Positions 52,118 through 61,662 of a DNA stretch of 64,000 nucleotides are shown in pieces. The notes beneath the pieces are model-generated. The model did no database searches. It was given only the letters and a program-made list of their open reading frames with translations, and was not told where the DNA came from. Origin of the DNA: JAWHTC01 sp032586155 (lineage in GTDB: Bacteria; Pseudomonadota; Alphaproteobacteria; Rhodobacterales; Rhodobacteraceae); NCBI RefSeq assembly GCF_032586155.1, contig NZ_JAWHTC010000003.1, forward strand, positions 453,095 to 517,094, in the 5' to 3' direction. The position numbers and the translations under genes were made by a program. Numbering within the stretch: position 1 is the first letter of the stretch; each line of letters begins with the position of its first letter.

Positions 52118-53629
52118 CTAGAGCCCAAGCTGAGGTATCTTGTGATGGCCCATGGCAAGGCCGATATGTTTTTGCTCCATGTAGAACTCGAATGACCAGT
52201 CGCCGCCATCCCGGCCGATGCCGCTGGCCTTGACCCCGCCAAAGGGCGTCGGCAGGTGGCGCACGTTTTCCGAGTTCACCCAGATCATGCCCGCCTCAAG
52301 CCCATGGGTAAAGCGCAGGGCGCGGGTTAGGTCATTGGTCCAGACATAGCCCGTCAGCCCGTACTCGACGGCATTGGCCATCTCCAGCGCCTGGTCCTCG
52401 GTATCAAAGGTGAGCGCAGTCAGGACCGGGCCGAAGATTTCCTCGTTGGCGATGCGCATGTCTTGGGAGGCGTTCGTGAATAAGGTGGGGCGCACGAACC
52501 ACCCGGTGTCGCCAACCCGTTCGCCGCCTGCGCCGACGGTGGCGCCGTCTTCGCGGGCAATATCGAAAAAGCTGCAGACCTTGTCGAAATGGGTCTTGTG
52601 AATGAGCGGCCCGATCTCGGTCGCGGGGTCCAGTGGGTGGCCGACGCGGATATTGTTCACCCGTTCGGTCAGCTTGGCGATGAACTCTTCGGCAATGTTC
52701 GATTGCACCAGCAGGCGTGACGATGAGGTGCAGCGCTCGCCATTCAGCGAATAGATCATGAAGATCGCGGCATCGAGCGCCCGGTCGAGATCGGCATCGT
52801 CAAACACGATGACCGGGTTCTTGCCGCCCAGCTCGAAATGCACCCGCTTCAGGGTGTCTGCCCCCTGTTTCATGATCATTGAGCCGGTTTTGCTTTCGCC
52901 GACAAAGGCGATGGCCTTGATTTTCGGATGTTCGGTCAGGGCGCGACCAGCATCCTCGCCAAACCCGTTCACAAGGTTCCATACTCCGGGTGGCAGACCG
53001 GCCTCTTCGGCAATCTCCATCAGGATTCGTGCGGTGATCGGGCTGAACTCGGCCGGTTTATGCACCACGGTACAGCCTGCGGCCAGCGCCGGTGCGATCT
53101 TCCAGGTCGACAGCATGAAGGGTGTGTTCCAAGGAGTGATCACGCCGACGGGGCCGATCGGAACCCTTGTGGTGACGTTCATCAGTGTGGGCGACGGCAG
53201 GGATTGACCGTCGCGCGCCGCCGGGGCCCGGTCGGCGAAGAAGCGGAAATTTTCGGCGCCCCTCAGCGCAGCCTTCTGCATGAAGCGCATCGCCTGCCCG
53301 GTATCGAGACATTCGGCAAAGGCGATCTCTTCGGCCCGCGCCACGATCCCGTCGGCAATGGCGTGCAGGATCTTCTTGCGCTCGGCCCCGGTGATGTCTC
53401 GCCATGCCGGAAAGGCATCATACGCAGCTTGGGCGGCATCGTCGATGTCGCTGGCGTCCGAGCGGGCCACCCTGCACAGGAACCCCTCGTCCACCGGCGA
53501 GTTGTTGTCGAATGTGGCGCCGCTGTTGGCGGCGCGATCCTGACCGCCGATGCGGTTCAGAACACCGGTTTCCTTGAACCGGTCGAGATAGGTCAATGCC
53601 TTGGCGATGTTGGCGTCGAGATCGGACAT
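52118..53629 (-). CDS. hpaE: 5-carboxymethyl-2-hydroxymuconate semialdehyde dehydrogenase
   Basis: A 503-residue NAD-dependent aldehyde dehydrogenase. The active-site Glu is in FELGGKNPVIV and the Cys in NGERCTSSSRLL, with WNTPFMLSTWKIAPALAAG upstream. It oxidises the ring-opened product of HpaD. Assignment to HpaE rather than another ALDH rests on its place between hpaF and hpaD; it lies 4 bases after hpaF. Confidence 0.92.
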   Translation of the reverse strand: MSDLDANIAKALTYLDRFKETGVLNRIGGQDRAANSGATFDNNSPVDEGFLCRVARSDASDIDDAAQAAYDAFPAWRDITGAERKKILHAIADGIVARAEEIAFAECLDTGQAMRFMQKAALRGAENFRFFADRAPAARDGQSLPSPTLMNVTTRVPIGPVGVITPWNTPFMLSTWKIAPALAAGCTVVHKPAEFSPITARILMEIAEEAGLPPGVWNLVNGFGEDAGRALTEHPKIKAIAFVGESKTGSMIMKQGADTLKRVHFELGGKNPVIVFDDADLDRALDAAIFMIYSLNGERCTSSSRLLVQSNIAEEFIAKLTERVNNIRVGHPLDPATEIGPLIHKTHFDKVCSFFDIAREDGATVGAGGERVGDTGWFVRPTLFTNASQDMRIANEEIFGPVLTALTFDTEDQALEMANAVEYGLTGYVWTNDLTRALRFTHGLEAGMIWVNSENVRHLPTPFGGVKASGIGRDGGDWSFEFYMEQKHIGLAMGHHKIPQLGL

Positions 53630-53633
53630 GGGA

Positions 53634-54020
53634 TCAGCCTTCTTTCAGATGGTCGCGGATGGTGCCCGTCTTGGGGCTCAGATTGGGGTTGATGTCGCGC
53701 ATCTCGACCGAGAGCGCGATGGAATGCTTGGCCAGCGCGGGAGCCATGAAGGATGTTAACGCGTCGAAAACTTCTTGCGTCGCGCGTGCTTTGTCCTCCA
53801 TCGACCTGCCGCCGCGCAGCCGGATCGACAGGTCGAGAAAGGCGTGTTTCGGATTGCCATCGGCGATGCTCACGTGATCCGCGCGAAACGCGCGTACGCG
53901 CACGCCGGGCATCGGGAACACGCCGGTGGCGATGGCAGCCTGGCGTAGGTGATCGCACAAGGCCGCCATATCCACCATCTCTTCGAGATTGGCCGAGTAT
54001 TCGATGCTGAAATGCGGCAT
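53634..54020 (-). CDS. hpaF: 5-carboxymethyl-2-hydroxymuconate isomerase
   Basis: A 128-residue tautomerase-superfamily enzyme. The catalytic Pro is exposed after removal of Met (MPHFSIEYSANLEE), and the arginines in VRVRAFRADHV and IRLRGG fit the family. It converts the product of HpaE to the keto isomer. GAGGGAGAA precedes ATG 54020. It is the first gene after the operon promoter. Confidence 0.93.
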   Translation of the reverse strand: MPHFSIEYSANLEEMVDMAALCDHLRQAAIATGVFPMPGVRVRAFRADHVSIADGNPKHAFLDLSIRLRGGRSMEDKARATQEVFDALTSFMAPALAKHSIALSVEMRDINPNLSPKTGTIRDHLKEG

Positions 54021-54041
54021 GATGCGATTCTCCCTCAACTG

Positions 54042-54055
54042 CTTAACATGTTAAG
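54042..54055. promoter_or_regulatory. 14-bp palindromic operator over the hpa promoter
   Basis: CTTAACATGTTAAG is a perfect 14-bp palindrome of the kind MarR-family repressors of aromatic catabolism (such as HpaR) bind. It covers the -10 element of the hpa promoter and lies 22 bases before hpaF. No marR/hpaR gene is in the window. Confidence 0.6.
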
Positions 54056-54076
54056 TAAATTGATGTGGCGTGTCAA
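54048..54076 (-). promoter_or_regulatory. Sigma70 promoter of hpaF-hpaE-hpaD
   Basis: On the minus strand, TTGACA (54076-54071) is a perfect -35, separated by 17 bases from TAACAT (54053-54048), a 4/6 match to -10. The start site would lie about 54041, giving a leader of about 20 bases before hpaF. Confidence 0.65.
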
Positions 54077-54137
54077 GAAGTGGGTTTCAGCCGCGGCTGG
54101 TTGTGGCTTGGAGCCGAAGTCTTGGAAACAGATCCCG

Positions 54138-54322
54138 CACGGATTCAAGTGCGCAGCGCGCCGTGGGATCACCAGAACGCCCGCAGGGCTGGTGATTTCG
54201 AAAAGATAGCAAAAACAGATAGATAGCGTGGATTTCTCGGGGGCTAATTGGCCAAAACTGACGTCGGGTCACCACCACACGGCCCGGTAATCCCACGGCT
54301 CTTCCTCAGCGGCCTCTCAAGT
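54138..54322. repeat. Structured dispersed repeat A, copy 2
   Basis: Aligns with 1-185. The outer stem pairs CCGTGGGATCACCAG (54161-54175) with CCGGTAATCCCACGG (54284-54298), and ATCACCAG can also pair with CTGGTGAT (54188-54195). Compared with copy 1, the stem base pair C:G at the sixth position has become G:C on both sides, a compensatory change. The other two differences give wobble-type pairs. It lies directly 3' of metG on the minus strand. Confidence 0.7.
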
Positions 54323-54353
54323 CGCAACAGGCGCGCAGATATGCCGTACCGCC

Positions 54354-56066
54354 TCAGTCCCGCACCCCGGCAAACCGCTCCTGCCACTCTTCGCGCTGCT
54401 CGTCCGTGATCTTGGCAAAGAGGTTGTCGGGGACCGAGAAGGCATGCCCCGCAGGCAAGGCCGACAGGGCCGCTGCCACGTCGCCCGGCCACTCGGTGTC
54501 GAGCGTGTTCATCGCCGAGAACAGCCGTGCCGAGGTCTCGGGAATGAAAGGCGAGGACAGAACCGCGTACAGCCGGATCAGGTTCAGCGCCATGCGGATC
54601 TGGGCCGCCGCCGCGTCCGGATCCTCCTTGAACGTGGCCCAGGGCGCGGCCTCTTGCAGGTATTCATTGCCCGCCGACCAGATTGCACGGAGTTCCTGTG
54701 CCGATTTGCGAACTTCCATCGCTTCCATGAAGCCCTCATAGGCGCGGACGCGCTTGGTCAGCTCGGCGATCAGCGCTTCCTCGGCTGCACCATAAGCACC
54801 ACCCGCAGGCACCTCTTCGCCGAATTTCGAACGGCAGAACTTGGTGACACGGCTGACGAAATTGCCCAGCACATCGGCGAGGTCCTTGTTCACCCCGATT
54901 TGGAAGCTTTCCCAGGTGAACTCGCTGTCCGAGGTTTCCGGTACGTTCGACAGAAGCCACCAGCGCCAGTAGTCCGCCGGAAGCAACTCCAACGCTTGGT
55001 CCATGAACACGCCGCGCCCGCGCGAGGTGCTGAACTGACCACCGTCATAGTTCAGGTAGTTGAAGGATTTGATGTAATCCACAAGCTTCCATGGCTCGCC
55101 CGAGCCAAGGATCGTGGCGGGGAAAGAAAGCGTGTGGAAGGGCACGTTATCCTTGCCCATGAACTGGGTATAGGTCACGTCCTCGGCACCCTTGTCGGTG
55201 CGCCACCAGCGTTGCCAGTCGTCTCCCTGGCCGGCATCAACCCATTCCTGGCTCGACGCGATGTATTCGATCGGGGCGTCAAACCAGACATAAAAGACCT
55301 TACCTTCCATACCGGGCCAGTCCTCATCGCCGCGTTTCACCGGGATGCCCCAATCAAGGTCGCGGGTGATGCCCCGGTCCTGCAGCCCATCGCCGTCATT
55401 CAGCCACTTGTTGGCAATCGATGTGGTTAGCACCGGCCAGTCGTTCTTGCTGTCGATCCAGTCCTGCAGCTTGTCGCGCATCTGGCTTTGGCGCAGGTAA
55501 AGGTGTTTGGTCTCGCGCTCCTCCAGGTCGGTCGCGCCGGAAATAGTCGAATGCGGCTCGATCAGGTCCGACGGGTCCAGTTGCTTGGTGCAGTTGTCGC
55601 ACTGGTCGCCACGGGCGCTGTCGAAGCCGCAATTGGGGCAGGTGCCCTCGATATAGCGGTCCGGCAGGAAGCGACCGTCTTCCTTGGAATAAACTTGGGT
55701 CTCGGTCACCTCTTCGATCAGGCCTGCATCGGCCAGCCGCCCGGCAAAATGCTGGGTCAGGGTGTGGTTTTCAGGACTCGACGAGCGCCCGAAATGGTCA
55801 AACGACAATCCGAACCCTTCGGCGATCCTGGCCTGAACCGCGTGCATTTCGGCGCAGTACTCGGCCACCGGCTGCCCGGCCTTGGCCGCGGCCAGTTCGG
55901 CGGGCGTGCCATGTTCGTCCGTGGCGCAGAGGAACAGCACTTCGTTGCCGCGGGCGCGCTGGTAGCGGGCAAAAAGATCGGCGGGCAGTTGGCTGCCCAC
56001 AAGGTTGCCCAAATGCTTGATCCCGTTGATATAGGGAATGGCGGAGGTGATGAGGTGACGTGCCAT
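54354..56066 (-). CDS. metG: Methionyl-tRNA synthetase
   Basis: A 570-residue class I synthetase. The first signature is in AIPYINGIKHLGNLVGS (about 9-25). The zinc knuckle CPNCGFDSARGDQCDNC lies near 142-158. The KMSKS-equivalent is FSTSRGRGVF, the form seen in the MetG type with Ser-Thr-Ser-Arg. A C-terminal dimerisation domain is absent, as is common in alphaproteobacteria. Repeat A follows its stop. Confidence 0.95.
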   Translation of the reverse strand: MARHLITSAIPYINGIKHLGNLVGSQLPADLFARYQRARGNEVLFLCATDEHGTPAELAAAKAGQPVAEYCAEMHAVQARIAEGFGLSFDHFGRSSSPENHTLTQHFAGRLADAGLIEEVTETQVYSKEDGRFLPDRYIEGTCPNCGFDSARGDQCDNCTKQLDPSDLIEPHSTISGATDLEERETKHLYLRQSQMRDKLQDWIDSKNDWPVLTTSIANKWLNDGDGLQDRGITRDLDWGIPVKRGDEDWPGMEGKVFYVWFDAPIEYIASSQEWVDAGQGDDWQRWWRTDKGAEDVTYTQFMGKDNVPFHTLSFPATILGSGEPWKLVDYIKSFNYLNYDGGQFSTSRGRGVFMDQALELLPADYWRWWLLSNVPETSDSEFTWESFQIGVNKDLADVLGNFVSRVTKFCRSKFGEEVPAGGAYGAAEEALIAELTKRVRAYEGFMEAMEVRKSAQELRAIWSAGNEYLQEAAPWATFKEDPDAAAAQIRMALNLIRLYAVLSSPFIPETSARLFSAMNTLDTEWPGDVAAALSALPAGHAFSVPDNLFAKITDEQREEWQERFAGVRD

Positions 56067-56132
56067 GATCGGTCCACACTTGTAATTGCGTGGTCTCGTT
56101 TAGGCCATCGCGCCTGCAAGGTCTAGCGCGGC

Positions 56133-57353
56133 TTAGCGCTCGCGCGATTTGCCAAAGAGACGACCCACGGTGAAGGACGTCCGCGGTGACCAGATATAGG
56201 TTGTGCGCTCTTCCGGGGCGGCGCGCACAAGCATCCGGCTGAGGCCAAAGACGATCAGCAGCCCATGCCCGACTGCGATCATGATGAAGAGGGCAGGCGG
56301 GCCGTAGGCTTCCATCAGACGCGAGGCGAGAAGCGGTGAGCCGATGGCCCCCACCGCGTACCAGAACATCAACGCTGCCGACAGCTCGACCCGCTCATGA
56401 CTGTCAGCAAAGTCATGGGCGTGAGCCGCGGCAATCGAAAAGATCGGGAAGGTGGTCAGGCCAAAGAACCCGGCGGTCAGCATGATGCCCACGGTCGGCA
56501 GGTCAGTGAAATATGACGTGATGCCACAGCTCACCACTGCCGCGACCGACATCCAGACCAATATGTGACGCCGGTCGAACTTGTCCGCCAGCCAGCCCAC
56601 CGGGTATTGGGCCAGTGCCCCACCCAGGACAAAGGCCGCCAGGAACCAGGCGATCTGGCTGGTGGCCAGTCCAACCTCCTGACCATAAACCGGCCCGACC
56701 ATGCGGAACGAGGCCGAACTGAGCGCCGCAACGACCACCCCGGCCGCAGCCAGCGGCGAGCGTGACACCGCGAGCATGGGGCGCAGACGGGGCGCATCCG
56801 GCGTTTCAGGTTGGGACGAGCGCGTCAGGGTCAGCGGCAACAGTGCGGCACAGCAGATCAGCGCCAGTAGGTTGTAAGAGACATATGAGGCCGGTTCGAG
56901 CACCGAGATCACCATCTGGGCAGCCAGCGACCCGGACATGTCGACCACCCGGTAAACCCCCATGGCGCGGCCTCGGGTTTCATTGTTGACCTTGGCCTGC
57001 AACCAGGCCTCGACCACCGTGTAACAGCCTGCCACGCAAAGCCCCGAGGCGACCCGCATCACCGCCCAGGCATAGGCATCGATGATCAGGTAATGGCCCA
57101 GCAAGCCGATGGCGCCGGTGGCGGTAAAGGCGGCGAAAGCACGACTGTGGCCGACGCTGCCCATCAGGCGCGGCGCCCACCAACATCCGAGGAAAAACCC
57201 GAGGAAATGCGCCGAGCCCAACAGGCCGATCTGCTCTTTCGAGAAGTCCAGCGCCAGACCGGATAGGGCGTCGAGCGGGCCGACCCCGCCGGTTGAGAGC
57301 TGGAGTAGGATGACCGAGAGGAACAGGGCAGTAAAGGATATGAGCAGGCGCAT
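56133..57353 (-). CDS. MFS transporter (YcaD-like)
   Basis: A 406-residue membrane protein with about twelve helices and the MFS loops GCWWAPRLMGSVGHSRAFA (loop 2-3) and GWLADKFDRRHILVWM (loop 8-9). The pattern resembles the YcaD-type putative transporters. Substrate unknown. ATG 57353 is preferred over an in-frame start 12 bases upstream. Confidence 0.82.
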   Translation of the reverse strand: MRLLISFTALFLSVILLQLSTGGVGPLDALSGLALDFSKEQIGLLGSAHFLGFFLGCWWAPRLMGSVGHSRAFAAFTATGAIGLLGHYLIIDAYAWAVMRVASGLCVAGCYTVVEAWLQAKVNNETRGRAMGVYRVVDMSGSLAAQMVISVLEPASYVSYNLLALICCAALLPLTLTRSSQPETPDAPRLRPMLAVSRSPLAAAGVVVAALSSASFRMVGPVYGQEVGLATSQIAWFLAAFVLGGALAQYPVGWLADKFDRRHILVWMSVAAVVSCGITSYFTDLPTVGIMLTAGFFGLTTFPIFSIAAAHAHDFADSHERVELSAALMFWYAVGAIGSPLLASRLMEAYGPPALFIMIAVGHGLLIVFGLSRMLVRAAPEERTTYIWSPRTSFTVGRLFGKSRER

Positions 57354-57455
57354 ATGGCACACCATTGCAGGGCAGGGGAGCGGCGCATGCGGTGCTGCGA
57401 CAAAGTTGTGTCGGTTTTGGTGTTTGTTCCGCCCGTTCGGGTGCCGGAATCCGGG

Positions 57456-58196
57456 TTACAGGTTTCCAATCCGGTGCGGGATCAAGAACAGGCGGCGATA
57501 GAAAACCCGCCTCATCTCGATTTTCAACCGGTGTGCCACCGCATGCCTTGTCATCAATCCGATTTGCCATTCAAAGCGAACTGGTTTTGCCACCGGGATC
57601 GTACAACCTTCGCTTCGCCGACAAACTGGTGGTAGCGTGGTGCGGATTTTGTCTTGCGCCCAGATTGGCTTGCGGTCGCAGAACACTTCCAGGAACCCCT
57701 CGTCCTGGTCCGACAGCGCAACGCGCAATTCAACCCTGTGCCAGGTGCCAAACTCTGATGCAGGAACACAGCGCCGTCCGAGGACCGTGATCCCGTTCTG
57801 GCGTGATGCTTTCACCGAAACCAGTTCGGTTTCGGACGCGCCCGAGCGGACCAGACGCGCCAGCGTCACCGGACGGCTTCCGATCCGGTTGCGGTCCAGT
57901 CGCACATCAAACCCCATCAGGTAGTTGTGCCCAAGCGCCCAGTCATCACCAAAGCGCAGCGCAGAGCAGTCACCGCCTGGGGGCAGTTCGAATTCTACGC
58001 GATCGCTGGCCACAACCGGGGCAATATCCGATCCCGGAACAACCGAACAGGTCTTTGAAACCCGGTCGGAATAGTCCTGCGACGGTTCAAAGAGGATCGG
58101 GCCGTCCTCCATGCAGCCAGAAAGCGCAAATGCCGCCAGCATCAACACCGCCAATCTAAGCGCGGCGGTCACGAAACTCGTGCGGCGGGTGCGCAA
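57456..58196 (-). CDS. Lipoprotein, possible concanavalin-like/polysaccharide-lyase fold
   Basis: A 246-residue lipoprotein (FALSGC, lipidated Cys near residue 28). It starts with TTG; AAGGAG lies 7 bases before it. The mature part (RFGDDWALGHNYLMGFDVRLD...WHRVELRVALSDQDEGFLEVFCDRKPI) loosely resembles the PF14099 polysaccharide-lyase/concanavalin fold. No catalytic set is evident. It may be a carbohydrate-binding surface protein. Confidence 0.65.
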   Translation of the reverse strand: MRTRRTSFVTAALRLAVLMLAAFALSGCMEDGPILFEPSQDYSDRVSKTCSVVPGSDIAPVVASDRVEFELPPGGDCSALRFGDDWALGHNYLMGFDVRLDRNRIGSRPVTLARLVRSGASETELVSVKASRQNGITVLGRRCVPASEFGTWHRVELRVALSDQDEGFLEVFCDRKPIWAQDKIRTTLPPVCRRSEGCTIPVAKPVRFEWQIGLMTRHAVAHRLKIEMRRVFYRRLFLIPHRIGNL

Positions 58197-58220
58197 TCCT
58201 CGTCTCCTTGCATCGAGATA

Positions 58221-60515
58221 CTATGTGCCAAAAGGTGGCGGTGTGCCGATCCGGGGGGCGGGCACGTCACCTGCCGCTTCGATTTCGACCAGGCAGGAAT
58301 GCGCAATCGGCCCCTGCGCCAATTTCGATGTGCCTTTGTCCGGGGTCAACGTGTTGGGGTTGCCGTGCAGGCAGGCATCTTCATCGGGGTCATACCACGC
58401 CCCGGTTGCGATCTGGATCACACCCGGGCGGATCTCGTTGCTGAGCCGAAGCCCGGCATAGGCGCTGCCGCGTTTGTTGAAGATGCGGACCACGTCACCC
58501 GCTGTCAGTCCACGTTTCTCGGCATCCACCGGGTTCATCAACACAGGCTCGCGCCCATCCATGCGATCGCCTCGGCTGACCGAGCCATGATCAAGTTGCG
58601 AATGCAATTTCGTCTTGGGCTGGTTCGAAATCATATGCAGCGGCGCCTCCGGGTTGGCATTGCCGAGGTATTCCAATGGCTCAAACCAGACCGGGTGGCC
58701 GGGGCAATCGTCATAGCCGAAACTCGCCATAGTTTCCGAAAAGATCTCGATCTTGCCAGACGGAGTTTTCAGCGGTTTGCCTTCGGGGTCCGCCCGAAAG
58801 CCCTCCAGCATGACGTTCTGACTTTCGGGATCGGGCACCCGGTGCCAGCCCTTGGTCTGAAATTCATCCCACATCGGTAATTCGACCCCACCGCGCGCCG
58901 CAGCCTGGCGCGAGACATCATAGAGCCAGCGGCGCCAGTCCTCGGGGCTGCGCCCTTCGGTAAAGGCCTCTTCGACGCCCATTTGCGCCGCGATACCGCG
59001 GAAAATCTCGTGATCGTCACGCGCGTCACCTACCGGTTCGATCACCTTGTCCATCACCGTCAGATACGGATTCTTGTTGGTCAGGGACATGTCGTCGCGT
59101 TCCAGCGGCGTGGTGCAGGGCAGCACGATATCGGCGTGCCGCGCGAGCGAATTCCAGCACCATTCGTTGGCGATCACGGTGTCGGGCCGCGCCCAGGCCC
59201 GACGCAGGGCGTTGAGATCCTGGTGATGGTGGAAGGGGTTTCCACCGGCCCACCAGACCAATTTAATGTCCGGGTAGGTCTGACGTCTGCCGTTGTAATC
59301 AAATTCGGCCCCGGGGTTTTCCAGCATGTCGGTGATGCGGGCCACAGGGATGAAGGCTTTCACCGGGTTCTGGCCCTGCGGCATGGCAGCGTAGGGAACC
59401 AGGCGTCGATTGAGCCCGGTATGATTCATCGCCGAATAACCGAATCCGATCCCGGTGCCCGGTTCTCCGATCTGACCCAGCATCGCGGCCAGAGCGATGG
59501 CCGCATGGTAGGGTTGCTCGCCGTGATCCTGTCGCGTCAACGCGTAGGCGATGGAAATCATCGTGCGGCTGCTGGCCATGCGGCGGGCGAGGCCGCGGAT
59601 GGTTTCGGCGTCGATCTCGCAGATCGGCGCGGCCCAGTCAGCAGATTTTGGCGTACCATCCTCATCCCCGCGCAGATAGGCCGCGTATCGGCCAAATCCG
59701 ACGGTGTATCTATCGAGGAAAGCCTGATCCTGTAGGTCTTCGACCATGAGTGTATGGGCCAGTGCGATCATCAGCGCTGCATCGGTTGATGGGCGAAGGG
59801 GCAGCCATTCCGCCCCCACCCGGTCCAGCATGTCGCTTTGCAACGGTGAGATATTGACGAACTCCACACCGTTTTCATACGCGCCCAGAAGCCCCTCTTT
59901 CTGGACATGATTACCAAGTCCTCCCTGGCTGATCTGACCGTTCTTCAGCGGCACCCCGCCAAAGGCGACGAACAACTCGGCGTTTTCGGCAATTGACTGC
60001 CAAGAGGTGTAGCGATCCACATAGGCCCTGAAATCGCCCAGTACATGGGGCACGACCACCTCGGCGGCGGCGAAGGAATAGGTGTTGACCGATTTAGTGT
60101 AGCCGCCGATGCAATTGAGAAAGCGTTTCAGCTGCCCCTGCGCATGGTGGAATCGTCCGGCGCTGGCCCAGCCATAGGAACCGGCAAAAATCGCCTCGTT
60201 GCCACGGACCTTGCGTACGCGGTCAAGCTCCTGCGCAACCAACCGTTCGGCCTCATCCCAGCTGATTTCAACGAACTCATCCTCTCCGCGCTTTTCGCCC
60301 GATGCACCGGGGCCGTTTTCGTACCAGCTCTTGCGTACGGCGGGGCGCTTGATCCTGAGCGGGTCGTCGATCACGTCGATGATGCCTTGCCCGATGGGCG
60401 AGGGGTCGGGGTCATGCTCGAAATTCTTGAGCGCCGTGATGCGGCCGCCCTCGACCTCGACCCAATGGGCGCCCCAATGGGAATTGGTCAGCGGTTTGCG
60501 GTCGAAATCTTTCAT
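58221..60515 (-). CDS. bisC: BisC/TorZ-type molybdopterin oxidoreductase (biotin/methionine sulfoxide reductase)
   Basis: A 764-residue DMSO-reductase-family enzyme without a twin-arginine signal, hence cytoplasmic like BisC. There is no N-terminal Fe-S cysteine set. The Mo-ligand Ser is in GSYGWASAGRFHHAQGQLKRF (near residue 113). BisC reduces biotin sulfoxide and free methionine S-sulfoxide. GGGAG sits 9 bases before ATG 60515; a TTG start at 60524 is less likely. It lies 76 bases after oxyR on the same strand. Confidence 0.85.
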   Translation of the reverse strand: MKDFDRKPLTNSHWGAHWVEVEGGRITALKNFEHDPDPSPIGQGIIDVIDDPLRIKRPAVRKSWYENGPGASGEKRGEDEFVEISWDEAERLVAQELDRVRKVRGNEAIFAGSYGWASAGRFHHAQGQLKRFLNCIGGYTKSVNTYSFAAAEVVVPHVLGDFRAYVDRYTSWQSIAENAELFVAFGGVPLKNGQISQGGLGNHVQKEGLLGAYENGVEFVNISPLQSDMLDRVGAEWLPLRPSTDAALMIALAHTLMVEDLQDQAFLDRYTVGFGRYAAYLRGDEDGTPKSADWAAPICEIDAETIRGLARRMASSRTMISIAYALTRQDHGEQPYHAAIALAAMLGQIGEPGTGIGFGYSAMNHTGLNRRLVPYAAMPQGQNPVKAFIPVARITDMLENPGAEFDYNGRRQTYPDIKLVWWAGGNPFHHHQDLNALRRAWARPDTVIANEWCWNSLARHADIVLPCTTPLERDDMSLTNKNPYLTVMDKVIEPVGDARDDHEIFRGIAAQMGVEEAFTEGRSPEDWRRWLYDVSRQAAARGGVELPMWDEFQTKGWHRVPDPESQNVMLEGFRADPEGKPLKTPSGKIEIFSETMASFGYDDCPGHPVWFEPLEYLGNANPEAPLHMISNQPKTKLHSQLDHGSVSRGDRMDGREPVLMNPVDAEKRGLTAGDVVRIFNKRGSAYAGLRLSNEIRPGVIQIATGAWYDPDEDACLHGNPNTLTPDKGTSKLAQGPIAHSCLVEIEAAGDVPAPRIGTPPPFGT

Positions 60516-60591
60516 TCCATGCAACTCCCGGTTCGGCTGCGAGAGTGTAGGCGGGATTTTACGCTGGGCAAAAGCCCCTTTTTTAAACCGA

Positions 60592-61506
60592 TTACTCGGC
60601 CGCCCGCACTTGCCTCAGCGTCAGGGCCGAAGCGCGCACGGTCTCGGATATGTCGGCAAGCTGCGCCGCCAATGGGCTATTCCTGCGCCAGATCATGCCG
60701 ACGACACGTTCTGGCTGGGGATCAGGGAAATGCGCCACATCGACCGAGGCCGAGCGAGTTTCCACCGGCAGGGCCATTTCTGGAATGAAAGTCACGCCGA
60801 TCCCGGCAGCGACCATCTGCACCAGCGTTGACAGCGACGATGCATCCAGCCCTTCGCGCGGCAGCCCGGTCTGAATGCTGCAGAAACTCAACGCCTGGTC
60901 GCGAAAACAATGCCCTTCCTCCAACAGCAAGAGCCGCATTTCACGCAATGACTCTTTGTCCGGTACCGGCTTGCCCGCATCCCCGCGTGGCCGCACCAGC
61001 ACAAAATTCTCGGAAAATAGCGGAACCTCGACCAGCGAAGGTTCGGATATCGGCAAGGCCATGATCGCGCAATCCAGCCGCCCTTCACCCATCTCATGTA
61101 GCAATTTTGGCGTTAGCGTCTCGCGCACGTGAATGTCGAGCCCGGGATAGGCCGCATTCAAATCGCCGATGATGCGCGGCAGCAGGTAGGGTGCAATGGT
61201 CGGGATCACCCCGATCCGCAGCCGCCCGGCAATCTGTCCCTGCGCGGTTCGGGCGAGGTCGGACAAATCATCGACAGCCCGCAGGATGTCGCGGGCGCGG
61301 GTGGCAAACTCTTCCCCGAACCCGGTCAGCCGTACCCGCCGTGCGCTGCGTTCAAACAGGGGCATGCCAATGGACTGCTCCAACTCTTTGATCTGCATCG
61401 ACAGCGCCGGTTGCGACACCGCACAGGCATCTGCCGCCCGTCCGAAATGCCCGTGTCGGGCGAGCGCCTGAAAATAGCGCAACTGTCTGAGTGTAAACCT
61501 ATCCAT
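60592..61506 (-). CDS. oxyR: Hydrogen-peroxide-sensing LysR regulator OxyR
   Basis: A 304-residue LysR protein with helix-turn-helix at about 1-60 and the redox pair C200-x8-C209 (EEGHCFRDQALSFC), the OxyR disulfide switch spacing. H2O2 oxidation activates it. It is divergent from katG, its classical target, and upstream of bisC. Confidence 0.93.
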   Translation of the reverse strand: MDRFTLRQLRYFQALARHGHFGRAADACAVSQPALSMQIKELEQSIGMPLFERSARRVRLTGFGEEFATRARDILRAVDDLSDLARTAQGQIAGRLRIGVIPTIAPYLLPRIIGDLNAAYPGLDIHVRETLTPKLLHEMGEGRLDCAIMALPISEPSLVEVPLFSENFVLVRPRGDAGKPVPDKESLREMRLLLLEEGHCFRDQALSFCSIQTGLPREGLDASSLSTLVQMVAAGIGVTFIPEMALPVETRSASVDVAHFPDPQPERVVGMIWRRNSPLAAQLADISETVRASALTLRQVRAAE

Positions 61507-61519
61507 AAGTTCATCTTAT
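61505..61519. promoter_or_regulatory. Candidate OxyR half-site at oxyR start
   Basis: ATAAGTTCATCTTAT is a 5-bp-arm dyad with a T-N11-A core, overlapping the oxyR start codon. OxyR normally protects about 40 bases with several such elements, so one is only suggestive. No clear second element is visible. Confidence 0.3.
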
Positions 61520-61662
61520 TAAGGCAATCAGGAAATGCAACTTATCCCAATCGGCAACCCTTGTTAGAGTCATTCTAGACTAAGGGAGAATCAAGGGTCC
61601 CGCGCCGTGACATCGGCGCTTGCAAGGGCCCCTTGAACAGCAATCGAAAAGGGAGAGACCTC

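Noticed and set aside
61561..61580. TTGTTA...TAGACT as a katG promoter
   Set aside because: The two hexamers are only 9 bases apart, too close for a sigma70 promoter.
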